From the NCBI RefSeq assembly GCF_949987535.1, contig NC_080075.1, positions 44,885,536-44,949,535 of the forward strand: a DNA stretch of 64,000 nucleotides, in the 5' to 3' direction. Numbering within the stretch: position 1 is the stretch's first letter; each line of letters begins with the position of its first letter. Made by a program: the position numbers and the translations under genes. Under the pieces are notes generated by a model. That model saw only the letters and a list, made by a program, of their open reading frames with translations. It searched no databases and was not told the DNA's origin. This document shows positions 62,249 to 64,000 of the stretch, piece by piece. Source of the stretch: Balaenoptera acutorostrata (Eukaryota; Chordata; Mammalia; Artiodactyla; Balaenopteridae).

Positions 62249-62744
62249 AGTATGTTGCATATAAAAAGTGATATATGCTTTAATCTGTACTTCGCTTAAT
62301 CAGTCTATACAGAGACACCATCTGATTTTTCTGACTGATGGAAGAGACTGGTTCCTTTCAGGATCTCCTTCTGTCCCTTTCTGCTGAACTAAGAAGGTTT
62401 TAAATACATAAAAAATCATGTTCTCCTCTTTTGTTAACTTCCTGGTGATGTGTATTTTTTATTTCCTTAGGCACTAAGGAGTATAGATTTCAACACGAAA
62501 TATATGTATCTATTAGTGTAAATTCATGTAGGTCAACTATAAAAGTAAATCAGTAAGTACGATTGTTGTGAATTAAGTTTCTCCATAATCAGTGACAGAG
62601 ATAAGAGTGCTTTACTCTGGGAACCTTGTTTTACTGGTGAATCATTTGAATACTGTTACGGGCTCCCCATGTTGTATGTACTTTCATTTTTGCTACTATA
62701 TGCAATGCTTTTCTTATACGTTGATCCTTAATATTAGAATTTTT

Positions 62745-62915
62745 GAGGCAAAATCATTCTAATTACCTAGTCTGGCCCTCTTATTTAAGGAGAAAACAGA
62801 CCCAGGGAAGCCAAAGAACTTGCTTAAAGTCACACAGTCAGCTAGTTCGTGGCAGACTTTGGTTCTGGTCCCTTGGCCCTCATCTTCTTTCTATAACACG
62901 TTACTGCTTCCAATA
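62745..62915 (-). repeat. MIR SINE (reverse orientation)
   Basis: 'aggagaaaacagacccaggg', 'aagccaaagaacttgcttaa' and 'agtcacacagtcagctagtt' fit the reverse-complement MIR core. Confidence 0.7.
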
Positions 62916-64000
62916 ATTATATAATTATTAATATCCCCAAAGCAAGGAAGAGCACTTGTGAGTTTTCCTTCCAGAAGAAATGATGATTTGTTCTTAGCCA
63001 TCCATTCTCTCATTGGTGAGAAAAATGCATAAATTTGCAAGATGGTGGGCCACCAATATGGCAAAGACGTTTTCTTTGTATGACAACCAACTGACCCTCA
63101 AATGAATTGAACCTATGACCCCCTTCCTCATTAGCTCCAAAAAAGCTAACTAGCCCAGAAACAATTGTTACAAGCAAGCTACAACACAAATTCACCATGT
63201 TATTCCTGTGGGATTAATTAGAGAGCTAAAACAATGCTTTATCATTGAAAGACATACAAAATCATATTGTTATGTTCTTCTGGCTTGTGAACCTCTTGAA
63301 ATTTTATGCAAAATTTTATGTAAGAGCAAATATACATTGCTCTTGGGAGAGGGTTCCAAGTTTCCGTAAGATTTTCACAATATGTGTGTGTGATCCAAAA
63401 TAGGTTAAAAACAATTGTTTATGCTCCAGTGATTTGTGCTGATGTCATCCCTGGTGTTGGTACTCTACCAAACACACAAGAATTGCATTATGCTTTGTTA
63501 AACTGGAGGAATATATTATTTCTGTTTTTTCCTTGAGGAGAAAAGAAGGAATAGAAAGTAAATATACACATGTGGCCCTTATAATTAGCACTAAATCAAT
63601 AAAGACTAATTTGGAATATTATGAAAATTTAGTTAATGCTAGTTTGAGTAGAGATGGATATCACCCAAGTCTTGAGTGCTGACTTCTGTACACAAGGAGA
63701 AAAATAATTCTGCAGCCTGGAGTGTGGGGAACATGATGGTATCCAGGAAAAGGAGAGTAGAATAGGCAAAGAATAAAATAATCAAATATTCGACAGCATC
63801 TTTAACTTACTTAGATGCTATGTAAGAAATAAATTGTCAGTAGGACCTTTCTAGTCATCAGGGGGTTAAAGCACTATAAAGAAACTTGCATATGTACTTT
63901 GTTATCCAAGACACAGATAGAGAGATGTCATTCTACTGATATATTACATAAATCATGGTGCCAGCCAGAAAAACAACAGATGACCAATTTGTACAAAGCA
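62916..64000. other. AT-rich sequence, no gene seen
   Basis: The minus-strand frame 63,010-63,198 has no recognised domain. Nothing else is supported. Confidence 0.45.

Noticed and set aside
1..64000. CRISPR array, phage, operon or bacterial defence system
   Set aside because: There are no regularly spaced direct repeats, no dense co-directional coding frames and no ribosome-binding-site-led genes. Mammalian SINE, LINE and LTR repeats occur throughout.
1..64000. Functional tRNA genes from A/B-box-like sequence
   Set aside because: The B-box-like gttcgagccc blocks seen lie in the CHR SINEs, which are tRNA-derived but do not fold as complete tRNAs here.

Overview
This is a window of mammalian nuclear DNA, AT-rich and gene-poor. 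It has no bacterial-style coding density, no operons and no long intact open reading frames. The best clue to the host is five roughly 280-300 bp tRNA-derived SINEs. Each carries the 'ttccctggtgg..gtggttaagaatc..ctgcc..atgcagggga' head and an (AAAT)n or A-rich tail, the CHR-type SINE that is abundant in whales, dolphins and hippo. Bovine-type Bov-tA or BovB repeats were not seen. A cetacean, or more broadly a whippomorph, is the most likely source. That is inference from repeat content, not a database match.

Layout. Bases 1-10,000 are repeat-dense: two CHR SINEs, four LTR-type relics (one an MLT1-like LTR), an old MIR broken by a 43-bp insertion, and a hAT-type DNA transposon relic. Bases 10,000-34,200 are AT-rich sequence with scattered MIR and L2 relics, one CHR SINE inserted in an L2 relic, a 5'-truncated L1 3' end, and microsatellites. 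Bases about 34,215-36,560 form a sharp GC-rich island: a dead, 5'-truncated, intronless copy of LLGL1 on the minus strand. Bases 36,600-52,300 are again AT-rich with two more CHR SINEs, MIR/L2 relics, simple repeats and a striking 47-bp near-perfect palindrome. Bases 52,300-64,000 are poorer in recent repeats. They hold a G-rich tract, one exon-like 129-bp segment (52,582-52,710, plus strand) and stretches that look like conserved non-coding DNA.

No functional protein-coding gene could be established. Most short open frames lie in repeats or are chance frames. If the exon-like segment is real, the window would lie inside a large gene on the plus strand; otherwise it reads as intergenic desert or a very long intron. 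I found no CRISPR array, prokaryotic defence system, operon or recognisable new multi-gene system. The items most worth checking are the exon candidate, the LLGL1 retrocopy, the palindrome and the micro-insertion in the MIR.
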